DNA from: Candidatus Peribacteraceae bacterium
GTDB taxonomy: Bacteria; Patescibacteriota; Gracilibacteria; JAHISY01
Assembly: GCA_021734705.1 (NCBI GenBank)
Contig: JAIPIJ010000001.1
Coordinates: forward strand, 1 to 47,034
DNA: 47,034 bases
Direction: 5' to 3'
Shown: piece after piece, positions 22,429 to 29,958 of the stretch
How the letters are laid out: each line of letters opens with the position of its first letter
Position numbering within the stretch: position 1 is the stretch's first letter
Notes under the pieces: generated by a model
Databases searched by the model: none
What the model was told of the DNA's origin: nothing
The model's input: only the letters and a program-made list of their open reading frames with translations
Made by a program: the position numbers and the translations under genes

Positions 22429-23181
22429 ATGCTTTCAATCACAACCGATAGTTTTGCGGGCTATGGCCTCCACCACGCTTTCGAGCTTGCCAAGAAAGCT
22501 GGTCTGGATGGTATTGACGTAACTATTCGTCGTAGTGATCTCGATACTCAAAATCCAGATTATCTCAAGAAACTTAGTGCTGAATACGAACTTCCAATTG
22601 TGGCACTTTCGGTTCCGGCCAGGATTGCAATGAATATCGATAAAGCTAAGCGAGCGCTTGATTTAGCCAAAAAGCTTGGGGTCAGGTTGGTTTCTTTTGC
22701 AGCTCCGGATATTTTCAATGTCCGTTACAAAAAATGGGTTCAGGAAGAACTGCCCAGTCTCCAGAAAAAATCGGATATTAAAGTCGCCTTAGTTAATCCG
22801 CCCTCGGAGACTATGTTTGGCATTATTCCTAAATACGCCTTTAATGACCCTTACGAGCTTAAAAAATTCGACGACTTAGTCTTCGATACCAGCAATGTCG
22901 CTAGCCGTAGTGAGCCTTTACTGGAAATTTATTCCATCCTGAAACCTAAAATCCGCCAGATTCATCTAGCTAACTCACGCCACGAAATGAATCACACACT
23001 GCTTACCAATGGCAGTGTTCCGCTAGAGAGTTTTTTGATCCACCTAGCGCGTGATAAATTCGATGGAATCTTGACTTTGAAATTTAATCCCAAGTCGCTT
23101 GGTGTTGGCAGTGAGACACGCGTACTGGAAAACATAGCTGCCTGTAAGAAATTCGTCGAAGGTTATTTCCCGGGTGAGTAA
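22429..23181 (+). CDS. sugar phosphate isomerase/epimerase-like TIM-barrel protein
   Basis: Resembles the xylose isomerase-like TIM-barrel family (AP endonuclease 2 superfamily). 250 aa with AFELAKKAGLDGIDVTI at the N-terminus, ALSVPARIAM, VFDTSNVA and IRQIHLANS in later strands. Metal ligands are only partly clear. Substrate unknown. Followed by a good terminator. Confidence 0.75.
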   Translation: MLSITTDSFAGYGLHHAFELAKKAGLDGIDVTIRRSDLDTQNPDYLKKLSAEYELPIVALSVPARIAMNIDKAKRALDLAKKLGVRLVSFAAPDIFNVRYKKWVQEELPSLQKKSDIKVALVNPPSETMFGIIPKYAFNDPYELKKFDDLVFDTSNVASRSEPLLEIYSILKPKIRQIHLANSRHEMNHTLLTNGSVPLESFLIHLARDKFDGILTLKFNPKSLGVGSETRVLENIAACKKFVEGYFPGE

Positions 23182-23210
23182 AACGCAGCATTAAACTTGT
23201 AAATAAAGAA

Positions 23211-23234
23211 AGACCCTCGGTTGAGGGTCTTTTT
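23211..23234. terminator. bidirectional intrinsic terminator
   Basis: AGACCCTC (23211-23218), GGTT loop, GAGGGTCT (23223-23230), then Ts. An A-rich tract on the other side gives a T-run for the minus strand, so it serves both the TIM-barrel gene and the convergent surface-protein gene. Confidence 0.88.
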
Positions 23235-23258
23235 GCTTATCAACTTTAGGCCTTTGAA

Positions 23259-23909
23259 TTACTTACGATACTTGCGCCAGAAGTATGCTCCGGTACCACT
23301 CATCAGCATGGCGACCGCCGTGGCCGGTCCAGATTTAGGTAGATTTTCTGGTGGTGCGCTAGGCTCTTCAGCCGCCGGATAAAGCTCTCCGCCAACTAGT
23401 TCTTCGACAGGGTCAACCTCTGGTTCGCTAATAACTTCCTCCTCGGGTTCAGGCTCGATGGTCGGATTTTCGGCGGCCGGATCGACAACAGGCTCATCTT
23501 CTGCAGCTGGATCAACTAGGATCTCAGTTTCCAGGGTAGTTGCAGAAACTTCTTCAGAGTAATTGAAGCTACCGAGATAAGTACCGGTAGAATCATCAGC
23601 TGCAACAGCAAAGTAATAGGTCGTAGCGGGATCGAGATCTGTAACTGTGTGCTCAACGACCTCACCCAGGATTAAGCTATTCTCATAGCTAGCTCCATCT
23701 ACTGAAATGCTTTCGGTACCATAATAAAGGGTATATTGGTCGGCACCAGCAACAGCATCCCAAGTGATTTGGATGCCATCAGTAACGACTTCAGCAGCTA
23801 CATTTTCGACATCTGGTAGATATTCGTTAGCAGCTAGAGCTGAAGGTAGGGTTAGCCCGAGCATAAGTGCGATTGCCGCTACGGCTGAGAGAATTTTTGT
23901 TTTTTGCAT
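23259..23909 (-). CDS. secreted fibronectin type III protein with LPKSG sorting signal
   Basis: Signal peptide 1-26 (cleavage after ALA), one FN3 domain (about 32-126, ending YYFAVAADDS...EEVSATT), a Pro/Glu-rich acidic stalk (127-190) and a C-terminal LPKSG, hydrophobic helix and Arg/Lys tail (WRKYRK). This is the layout of a sortase-anchored surface protein, though no sortase is in the window. Possible role in cell contact, inferred only. Confidence 0.85.
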   Translation of the reverse strand: MQKTKILSAVAAIALMLGLTLPSALAANEYLPDVENVAAEVVTDGIQITWDAVAGADQYTLYYGTESISVDGASYENSLILGEVVEHTVTDLDPATTYYFAVAADDSTGTYLGSFNYSEEVSATTLETEILVDPAAEDEPVVDPAAENPTIEPEPEEEVISEPEVDPVEELVGGELYPAAEEPSAPPENLPKSGPATAVAMLMSGTGAYFWRKYRK

Positions 23910-23930
23910 TTTTAGTATTTAAATCACCAC

Positions 23931-23939
23931 ATTTTAGCA
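23931..23939 (-). promoter_or_regulatory. extended -10 element of the FN3 protein gene
   Basis: TGCTAAAAT on the minus strand, 21 nt before the ATG. Confidence 0.5.
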
Positions 23940-24038
23940 AAAATACGAGTAAAAATCAAGAGCTCATTTTGACGTCGGCTAGTTTCAAGGCTAAATTCCA
24001 GACAGTGAAGCCATTTTTTTGTGGAGTTTTTTAGCGTA

Positions 24039-25775
24039 ATGTCCAAACAGAAGAATCTCGGCGAGCGCCTGAAGTCAATTCGTTCACTTTCTCTCAAGAA
24101 CTGGGAGTTAGCCGAAAAAAACTCTGGGATATGTAAAAATAAAGTTATTGATTGTGGCTGGGGTAGGCTGATCTTTGGGCAAACTTTTGAAAATAACGAA
24201 AACCTATTAGCTGAATTACAAAGAGAAAAAGCAGGGGAGCGTGATATCGCTTTTTACGTGCGGAATCCACACGTTTTGATTGGACTGGCTCCCCAAGAGG
24301 TTTTTCTGGACCCCTCGCATGCTTTTCGTTTTTGGTTTCACAAAAACCTAAAGAACGGGCAGGATTCCAAAGGAATTTTTATTCGCAAGGCGAGCCAAAA
24401 AAAAGACATCTTAGCAGCCAATAAAATCTACGCTACGCGTGGAATGCTGCCGCTCCGAAAAGGTTTTTACGATAGGCTCAAAAAATCCAAGGATGCGATT
24501 CTGTTTCTGGCCGGCGAGGAGAAAACCGGCGAGATTTTGGGGGTGGCTATCGGAATTGATCATTTTGCGGCTTTTCGAGACCCAGAAAACGGAACTAGCC
24601 TTTGGGCACTTGCGGTCGATCCACAAGCTGGCCTGCCTGGTGTCGGACTCGCACTAACACGGCATGTTATCGATTACTTTCGGGCTCAGGGCCGCAATTA
24701 CCTCGATATTTCGGTCATGCATGATAATAAGCAGGCTATCCGACTTTACGAAAAGGTCGGTTTCGAGCGAGTGCCAGTTTTTTGCGTGAAGCGTAAAAAT
24801 GCTATTAATGAACATCTATTTACGCAGAAGAACTTTTCAAGGAACTCCCTGACATCTTATGCCCAGATAATTGTCGACGCCGCCGTACGTCGAGGAATCT
24901 CCGCCAAAGCTACCACCGAACAACCGGGTATGTCGCTGAAGTTGAATTTTGGCGGTCGAGCGATAGCCTGCTACGAATCCTTGACTGAGTTGAGTAACGC
25001 GATTGCGGTCCAGCGCTGCCAGGACAAACAGATCAGCCATCGAATTTTGGCTAAAGCAAATTTTAATGTTCCAGTACAAATTTCAGGCCATGATCCGGAG
25101 AAAAATTCTGCTTTTCTAGCCAAACATAAAAAAGTCGTAGTGAAGCCGAGCCGTGGAGAGCAGGGTTTTGGAGTTAGTGCGGATATCCGTACAGATAAAA
25201 ATTTGCAAAATGCAGTTGCATTTTTACAAAAAGCTAAATGTCGCGTGCTGCTTGAGGAATTTCGCAAAGGTCAAGATCTGAGGATTGTGCTGATTAATTT
25301 TAAAGTCGTTGCTGCCGCGATTCGCCAACCCGCCGAAATAATTGGCACAGGCCAGCACACGATTCGCCAACTGATCCAAAAGCAAAGCCGCCGCCGTTCT
25401 GCCTCCACTCAAGGGGCCAGTAAAATTCCCATAGATGATGAAACCAAGCGCTGTGTCAGGCAGGCCGGATTCAAATTGGCCGACACTCTCGCCAAGGGCA
25501 AACGCTTACAAGTGCGCCGAACGGCCAATCTGCACACTGGAGGAACCATGCACGATGTGACGCCAGAATTACATCCGCATCTTAAAAAAGTTGCTGAGCG
25601 GGCGGCTCGAGTTCTGGATATTCCAGTAGTCGGCCTTGATCTGATCATAGATTCACCGAAAAAGAATAAATACTGCATTATCGAGGCTAATGAACGTCCG
25701 GGATTAGCCAATCATGAACCACAGGCGCCAGTTGAGGAGTTCCTTGATTTTCTCTATCCACAGACAGCAAAGTAA
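24039..25775 (+). CDS. ngg: N-acetylglutaminylglutamine synthetase (GNAT-ATP-grasp fusion)
   Basis: Builds the dipeptide core of the osmolyte N-acetylglutaminylglutamine amide. Starting from ATG the protein is 578 aa; a GTG 18 nt upstream is an alternative. N-terminal DCGWGRLIFGQTF and APQEVFLDPSHAFRF are signature segments, followed by a GNAT acetyltransferase domain (about 115-255) and an ATP-grasp ligase domain (about 320-575; VVVKPSRGEQGFGVS, IIEANERPGL). The amidotransferase partner that caps the peptide is absent from the window. No clear operon. Confidence 0.88.
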   Translation: MSKQKNLGERLKSIRSLSLKNWELAEKNSGICKNKVIDCGWGRLIFGQTFENNENLLAELQREKAGERDIAFYVRNPHVLIGLAPQEVFLDPSHAFRFWFHKNLKNGQDSKGIFIRKASQKKDILAANKIYATRGMLPLRKGFYDRLKKSKDAILFLAGEEKTGEILGVAIGIDHFAAFRDPENGTSLWALAVDPQAGLPGVGLALTRHVIDYFRAQGRNYLDISVMHDNKQAIRLYEKVGFERVPVFCVKRKNAINEHLFTQKNFSRNSLTSYAQIIVDAAVRRGISAKATTEQPGMSLKLNFGGRAIACYESLTELSNAIAVQRCQDKQISHRILAKANFNVPVQISGHDPEKNSAFLAKHKKVVVKPSRGEQGFGVSADIRTDKNLQNAVAFLQKAKCRVLLEEFRKGQDLRIVLINFKVVAAAIRQPAEIIGTGQHTIRQLIQKQSRRRSASTQGASKIPIDDETKRCVRQAGFKLADTLAKGKRLQVRRTANLHTGGTMHDVTPELHPHLKKVAERAARVLDIPVVGLDLIIDSPKKNKYCIIEANERPGLANHEPQAPVEEFLDFLYPQTAK

Positions 25776-25903
25776 AAACAGGCCCGCGAAATGGATTTTG
25801 GCTTAGGATGAGGCAGAAAATTGAGGAGGAGATTTCGCGAATCTAAATCTTGGCAATTTCTCGCTGAAAAAGTAAACTCTTCGCGCTCTAAGCACTAGAA
25901 TAT

Positions 25904-25978
25904 TGGGGTGTCGCCAAGTGGTAAGGCAGCGGATTCTGGATCCGCCATTCGGGGGTTCGAATCCCTCCACCCCAGCCA
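25904..25978 (+). tRNA. tRNA-Gln (anticodon CTG)
   Basis: Complete cloverleaf: acceptor TGGGGTG/CACCCCA, anticodon arm GCGGA-TTCTGGA-TCCGC giving CTG (reads CAG), T-loop GGTTCGAATCC, discriminator G and encoded CCA. Its 3' end is repeated twice downstream. Confidence 0.95.
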
Positions 25979-26026
25979 TCCTACGTTCGCCACGGCGAAC
26001 TTCGGATGGTAAACCAACCTACTACG
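25964..26026 (+). repeat. tRNA-Gln 3'-end repeat, copy 1
   Basis: A 63-bp block made of the last 15 nt of tRNA-Gln plus a hairpin CCATCC (25976-25981)/GGATGG (26004-26009) with TACG and TTCG internal loops and inner stem TTCGCC/GGCGAA. Identical to copy 2. Confidence 0.8.
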
Positions 26027-26066
26027 ATGAAATTTCGGATGATAAAAGAATATTGGGAATCCTTTA

Positions 26067-26091
26067 GCTGACGAAGCTTTAGCGTAGTCAG
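26067..26091. repeat. CGAAGCTTTAGCG hairpin, copy 1
   Basis: GCTGAC/GTCAGC stem around the conserved core CGAAGCTTTAGCGTA, between tRNA 3'-end copies 1 and 2. The partner copy at 26477-26502 has compensating base changes in the stem. Confidence 0.7.
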
Positions 26092-26154
26092 CCTCCACCC
26101 CAGCCATCCTACGTTCGCCACGGCGAACTTCGGATGGTAAACCAACCTACTACG
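26092..26154 (+). repeat. tRNA-Gln 3'-end repeat, copy 2
   Basis: 63 bp identical to copy 1, including the CCTCCACCCCAGCCA tRNA end and the hairpin. The 5' part of the tRNA is missing. Confidence 0.8.
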
Positions 26155-26225
26155 GAGAACTTCGGATGATGAAATAATCTTCATTAAAGCTTAATTAAGG
26201 CTCTAATTTCAATCAGCTTGCAAAG

Positions 26226-26231
26226 TAAAAT
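26226..26231 (+). promoter_or_regulatory. -10 box of the GIY-YIG gene
   Basis: TAAAAT, 7 nt before the ATG at 26239; predicts a leaderless mRNA and fixes the start. Confidence 0.5.
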
Positions 26232-26238
26232 ATCAATT

Positions 26239-26493
26239 ATGTGGTATGTTTATTTTATTCGTAGCCAAAAATCTGATTTTTTATATATTGGCATAACTAA
26301 TAATCTTAAAGAAAGATTGGCTAAACATAATGCTGGTAATGTTTTTTCTAGTAAACCTTATATTCCATTTTCCTTAATAGGGTACATTTGTCTGCCCACT
26401 AAGCGGCAGGCTGCCAGTTTGGAAAAATATTTCAAAACTGGGTCTGGAAAAGCTGTACTCTATAAAAGAATCCTTCAGTCAACGAAGCTTTAG
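26239..26493 (+). CDS. small GIY-YIG nuclease-domain protein
   Basis: 84-aa stand-alone GIY-YIG domain of the type annotated as UvrC-like or UPF0213-like. VYF (4-6) and YIG (16-18) form the GIY-YIG motif, Arg26 (LKERLAKH) and Glu62 (ASLEKYFK) are the expected catalytic residues. The last codons (QSTKL) and stop lie inside a CGAAGCTTTAGCG hairpin. The gene is enclosed by tRNA-Gln 3'-end copies, suggesting that the nuclease and repeats form one mobile unit; activity is inferred. Confidence 0.85.
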   Translation: MWYVYFIRSQKSDFLYIGITNNLKERLAKHNAGNVFSSKPYIPFSLIGYICLPTKRQAASLEKYFKTGSGKAVLYKRILQSTKL

Positions 26494-26502
26494 CGTAGTT
26501 GA
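26477..26502. repeat. CGAAGCTTTAGCG hairpin, copy 2
   Basis: GTCAAC/GTTGAC stem around the same core as copy 1. It encodes the C-terminus of the GIY-YIG protein. Compared with copy 1 (GCTGAC/GTCAGC) the stem bases changed in pairs. Confidence 0.7.
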
Positions 26503-26550
26503 CCTCCACCCCAGCCAGACTACGCTCCTTCGGAGCTTCGTCTGGCTGGC
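26503..26550 (+). repeat. tRNA-Gln 3'-end repeat, copy 3
   Basis: The tRNA end CCTCCACCCCAGCCA is followed by a different stem: CCAGCCAGAC (26511-26520) with 26540-26549, inner GCTCC/GGAGC. TACG and TTCG internal loops are kept although the stems differ. Confidence 0.8.
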
Positions 26551-26564
26551 CAAACCAGTTAGAA

Positions 26565-27506
26565 TTATTTCGTGCACAACCAAACAGACTGGTTTTTTCC
26601 GCTTGCCGTAGTGCAGGCTTGTCGTGTGCACTTGAAGCCTTCACCTTCATACGAAGTTAATTCGACGCTATCTTCGGGCAAATATTTCCAATTCTGATAT
26701 CTAAGCTCACATTGCCACTCTACTTTGGTAACGGCAGGCTCAGCACTACTATCATCGGCTTCAGCAAATTCTACTGGCAAGGGCAGACAGCTGTAGGCAT
26801 CGTCTTCGAGTCGGGTTATCTCAGCAGGCAGGCGACTCCGATCCCAAGCATTTCTGCTCGTCACAGTAACTTCAGGATAATCAGTATCGGTCAGAGATAC
26901 GAAATCTCTGAGTGGCTCGCTAGAGCCATCTAACAAAATCTCACAATTTTCCATCGAGCTAGTGGCAACCTCACTCAAGTCACTTATACGGAAACTATCT
27001 TTCATATTGGCAAATATATCTTGATATTTTTCCTGGCTTTTTGAATCGGCATAGGTGCAAAAAAGCCCCCAGCCAATTTCATCATTCAGCGCGTACACAG
27101 CCTCGCGGATTCCATCTTCTTCTTCAGCCAAATAATGGGTAGCGGTTCTGTCACCTAGTGCTACGGCTTCTTTCTTGAGAAGTTTTGTATGCAAATTTTC
27201 GATAAGCCAGTCGATAAATTCTTCCAATGTTTGCGGTTCACCATTAGTGTTTAGTAAGGCATTGGGAAATCCATAAGCGTAGCAATACGCCTTTTGGTCT
27301 GGTGAATTAAATGCTTGTCCGGAATTATTCTCGTCTGCTTCTCCCAAGTTCCAATTACCCGGATACTGCACCCTGAACCCGTAGCTGGTGTTTTCATAAG
27401 TTTCCCAGCCCTGCAGGTAGAAAGCGAAATAGCCCACTGCGCAGAGAGCAGCTATAGCTAGCCCTATTGTCAACGCTTTTCTCATGGTTTTGGGTTTAAA
27501 AATCAC
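26565..27506 (-). CDS. membrane-anchored secreted protein, 313 aa
   Basis: N-terminal membrane anchor or uncleaved signal (about residues 10-30), then an extracellular part. YENTSYGFRVQYPGNWNLGE resembles the start of PsbP/DUF1795-like domains, common in secreted proteins of CPR and Gram-positives; the following 130 residues fit that fold loosely. The C-terminal 130 residues have several Cys, probably forming disulfides outside the cell. An internal ATG at codon 8 is an alternative start. Function unknown. Confidence 0.7.
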   Translation of the reverse strand: MIFKPKTMRKALTIGLAIAALCAVGYFAFYLQGWETYENTSYGFRVQYPGNWNLGEADENNSGQAFNSPDQKAYCYAYGFPNALLNTNGEPQTLEEFIDWLIENLHTKLLKKEAVALGDRTATHYLAEEEDGIREAVYALNDEIGWGLFCTYADSKSQEKYQDIFANMKDSFRISDLSEVATSSMENCEILLDGSSEPLRDFVSLTDTDYPEVTVTSRNAWDRSRLPAEITRLEDDAYSCLPLPVEFAEADDSSAEPAVTKVEWQCELRYQNWKYLPEDSVELTSYEGEGFKCTRQACTTASGKNQSVWLCTK

Positions 27507-27591
27507 AGAAAAAGTTTTCTAAATAATACATTTTTTAAGTTTATTTTTGAAATTGCATATTTTCCAGGAAGTGTTCGACAGATTTTTGAAT

Positions 27592-27597
27592 TAAAAT
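27592..27597 (+). promoter_or_regulatory. -10 box of the RluA-family gene
   Basis: TAAAAT exactly 6 nt before the GTG start. Confidence 0.5.
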
Positions 27598-27603
27598 GAA
27601 AAA

Positions 27604-28452
27604 GTGAAATTGGAACTCAAAACCAATCGCGAAATTCGGGCTGAAAAGTTCGTAGCTGAAATACTGCCTTTTTTGAAGCGAACTTTCCTACAAAAATTAT
27701 TTCGTAAGAAGGAGATCAAATTAGGTAAAGTTGCCCAAAAGTCGGGAGACAAACTCACGGCTGGATCGGCGCTTGAGGTTTATTTACCTGATCCACGCAA
27801 ATATTTCTTCGATCTGACTGGCAATCAAATTATCTTCGAAGATAAAGATGTGATCGCCTTCGTGAAACGGGCGGGAATCACGACTCATACTGGAGTCGGC
27901 ACTCGCGGAGATGATCTGAGGAGTTGCGCGGAAAAATTGCTAAATTTAAAGCTTACCGTAGTTCACCGCTTGGACCGTGGTACTAGTGGTGTGATCGTAT
28001 TTGCCAAAAATTCGGCGACTGCCAGGAAATTAGAAAATGCCTTTCGGGAGCGGAAGGTTTTCAAAAAGTACTTCGCACTAGTCGAGGGAACTCCCAAAAC
28101 AGATAGTGGCCAAATCAACTTTCCCTTGAAAAAAGTTGGGGTAAAGATGGAAGTTGCCGAAAAAGGCTTGGCGGCCGAGACCAAGTGGAAAGTTATTAAA
28201 AAATTTAAAGGCCGCACCTTGCTCGACGTCGAAATCACGACCGGCCGGACACACCAGATTCGCGCGCACCTGGCAGAGATTGGCTTACCGGTAGTAGGAG
28301 ATGATCTTTACCCTTCGACTCGTCCGCCGCGGCGGACTCGCTCAGAGCAAGCGGCGAGCATTGGATCCAGAATGTTTTTGCACGCTACGGAACTGAGGAT
28401 TTTGAATTACACTTTCGAAGCTAAAATATCAGAGGAATTTTTGAATTTTTAA
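27604..28452 (+). CDS. RluA-family pseudouridine synthase with inserted peptide
   Basis: Isomerises uridines in 23S rRNA or tRNA. An S4-like RNA-binding N-terminus is followed by the catalytic domain with HRLDRGTSG (HRLDR 121-125, catalytic Asp124) and TGRTHQIRAHL. Residues about 237-252 (PSTRPPRRTRSEQAAS), between GDDLY and the FLHA motif, are extra compared with the family and are read from repeat DNA containing a GTCCGCC/GGCGGAC palindrome. Which RluA subfamily (C, D or other) cannot be decided. GTG start, probably leaderless. Confidence 0.92.
   Translation: MKLELKTNREIRAEKFVAEILPFLKRTFLQKLFRKKEIKLGKVAQKSGDKLTAGSALEVYLPDPRKYFFDLTGNQIIFEDKDVIAFVKRAGITTHTGVGTRGDDLRSCAEKLLNLKLTVVHRLDRGTSGVIVFAKNSATARKLENAFRERKVFKKYFALVEGTPKTDSGQINFPLKKVGVKMEVAEKGLAAETKWKVIKKFKGRTLLDVEITTGRTHQIRAHLAEIGLPVVGDDLYPSTRPPRRTRSEQAASIGSRMFLHATELRILNYTFEAKISEEFLNF
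28312..28360 (+). repeat. palindromic repeat inserted in the RluA-family gene
   Basis: Begins CCTTCGACTCG and contains the perfect palindrome GTCCGCC-GC-GGCGGAC; ends with a CTCAGAGCAAG-like sequence. It keeps the reading frame. Confidence 0.6.
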
Positions 28453-28493
28453 TTTTGTAATTTTTTAAATAAGTTTTAATTTTTAATTTCTAA
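28453..28493 (+). repeat. A+T-rich heptad array before the second four-helix-bundle gene
   Basis: Units AGTTTTA, ATTTTTA and ATTTCTA with 7-nt spacing run up to the ATG at 28494. Confidence 0.5.
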
Positions 28494-28841
28494 ATGAAAT
28501 ATGATTTGGAAGAGCGGGTTGGAAAATTTGGTGAATGTATTGTTGATTTCGTTAAGACCGTAAAAATAGACCTAATAAATAAACCAATTATCGTGCAGCT
28601 GGTTAAAAGTGCCACTTCGGTCGGCGCAAACTATATGGAAGCGAATCAAGCAAGTTCCAAAAAAGACTTTATAAATAAAATTAGAATTTCTCAAAAAGAG
28701 GCTAACGAAAGCAAACACTGGCTGAGAATGCTGACTCGTAGCAACCCTGAGAAAAGCGAGCCATGCAAAAAGTTTTGGCAGGAAGCTCACGAGTTAGTGC
28801 TCATTTTTGCCAAAATTTCACGTAATTCTAAGCAAATTTAA
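28494..28841 (+). CDS. four-helix-bundle protein (23S rRNA intervening-sequence family)
   Basis: Second member of the S23/IVP family in the window. Diagnostic segment QLVKSATSVGANYMEANQASSKKDFINKIRISQKEANESKHWLRML; 115 aa. Flanked on both sides by 7-nt arrays, like the copy at 8158-8520. The stop codon lies within the downstream array. Host function unknown; the context suggests a mobile cassette. Confidence 0.87.
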   Translation: MKYDLEERVGKFGECIVDFVKTVKIDLINKPIIVQLVKSATSVGANYMEANQASSKKDFINKIRISQKEANESKHWLRMLTRSNPEKSEPCKKFWQEAHELVLIFAKISRNSKQI

Positions 28842-28903
28842 AAATTTAGATTTAAGATTTATTTATAAAATTGTAAAAATTTAAAAATTAAAAATTTCAT
28901 TAA
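28834..28903 (+). repeat. A+T-rich heptad array, ten units to the ispG start
   Basis: From 28834 to the base before the ispG ATG is exactly 70 nt of A+T-rich 7-nt units (AAATTTA, AGATTTA twice, AAAATTT and variants). Confidence 0.55.
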
Positions 28904-29950
28904 ATGTTAACTAAAGTAATCCAAATCGGTCGGATCAAAATCGGCGGCGGCAATCCCGTTGCGATTCAATCGATGCTGAATACCGATCCGCATGATTTTC
29001 AAAAATCTGCCCGGCAAATTCAGCAGCTGTTGCAAGCTGGCTGTGAGATTATTCGGATAGCGGTTCCTGATAAAGAATCTTTACCCGTTCTGGGTAAATT
29101 ACGTCAGCGTTTCCCAAAAGTTCCGCTCGTAGCTGATATCCATTTCTCAGCAGATTTAGCACTTGGGGCAATCGAGTCGGGAGTTGATAAGATTCGGATT
29201 AATCCGGGGAATTTTCCAGCGGATAAATTGGCGGAAGTCACGAAGGCTTGTCGGCGGAAGAAAATCCCCATTCGTGTCGGAGTGAATTCTGGCTCGTTAG
29301 AAAAAATCCGCGGCAAAAATACCGCTGAAAAATTAGCTAATTCGGCTCTGCAAAATGTACGTAAGATTGAGAAACTGGGCTACAAAAATCTAGTAGTCTC
29401 AGTCAAAAGTTCGGATATCCGGACGACGCTTGCCGCCAATCGGATTTTGGCTAAAAAATTAAATTACCCGCTGCACCTCGGTGTTACTGAGGCCGGTTCA
29501 CTCCAGCGGGGAACTCTGAAGTCTGCAGTCGCGCTCGGCAGCCTCCTCGCCGACGGCATCGGAGACACGATCCGGATTTCCTTGACGGCTGATCCAGTAG
29601 CGGAAGTTGTGGCAGCTCTAGATTTATTAAAAATGCTAAAACTACGCCAAGGTGTCGAAGTCGTGAGTTGTCCGACCTGCGGGCGCACAGAGGTCGATCT
29701 GATTCCGCTCGTAGAGAAAGTTGAAAAGGCTGTCGCTAATATCAAAAAACCCTTAAAAATAGCTGTAATGGGCTGCATTGTGAACGGTCCGGGGGAAGCC
29801 CGCGACGCGGATTTTGCGCTCGTCGGCGGCCGGAAAATATTTGCGATCTATGCGAAGGGTAGGTTCCTAAAATCAGTCCCGGAAAGGCGCGCCGTTGGTG
29901 AATTTATTAAGCTGGTTGCTGGAAACTCGCAACTAGTAACTAGAAACTAG
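28904..29950 (+). CDS. ispG: 4-hydroxy-3-methylbut-2-enyl diphosphate synthase (MEP pathway)
   Basis: Converts MEcPP to HMBPP, the penultimate MEP step, using a [4Fe-4S] cluster and a flavodoxin/ferredoxin reductant. 348 aa, the bacterial short form. GGGNPVAIQSML near the N-terminus forms the TIM-barrel start; the cluster ligands are SCPTCGR (near 255) and GCIVNGPGE (near 290). The C-terminal tail (AGNSQLVTRN) is read from a heptanucleotide array and is probably not part of the ancestral protein. It overlaps the leader of the DUF721 gene. Confidence 0.95.
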   Translation: MLTKVIQIGRIKIGGGNPVAIQSMLNTDPHDFQKSARQIQQLLQAGCEIIRIAVPDKESLPVLGKLRQRFPKVPLVADIHFSADLALGAIESGVDKIRINPGNFPADKLAEVTKACRRKKIPIRVGVNSGSLEKIRGKNTAEKLANSALQNVRKIEKLGYKNLVVSVKSSDIRTTLAANRILAKKLNYPLHLGVTEAGSLQRGTLKSAVALGSLLADGIGDTIRISLTADPVAEVVAALDLLKMLKLRQGVEVVSCPTCGRTEVDLIPLVEKVEKAVANIKKPLKIAVMGCIVNGPGEARDADFALVGGRKIFAIYAKGRFLKSVPERRAVGEFIKLVAGNSQLVTRN

Positions 29951-29958
29951 CAACTCGT
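29914..29958 (+). repeat. heptanucleotide array spanning the ispG end and DUF721 leader
   Basis: Six 7-nt units (CGCAACT, AGTAACT, AGAAACT, AGCAACT and two variants) end three bases before the next ATG. The ispG stop codon lies inside one unit. Confidence 0.8.

Noticed and set aside
24021-24038. Earlier GTG start for ngg
   Set aside because: The added residues (MEFFSV) have no match to the family N-terminus that I recall; the ATG at 24039 is preferred, although not proven.
25895-26184. Minus-strand frames across tRNA-Gln and its repeats, with a WLGWRDSNPRMADPE-type peptide
   Set aside because: This is the antisense translation of a tRNA gene, a common annotation artefact.
25904-26560. Integrated prophage or genomic island at tRNA-Gln
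   Set aside because: The tRNA-end copies lie within 0.6 kb and no integrase is present; a short repeat element fits better.
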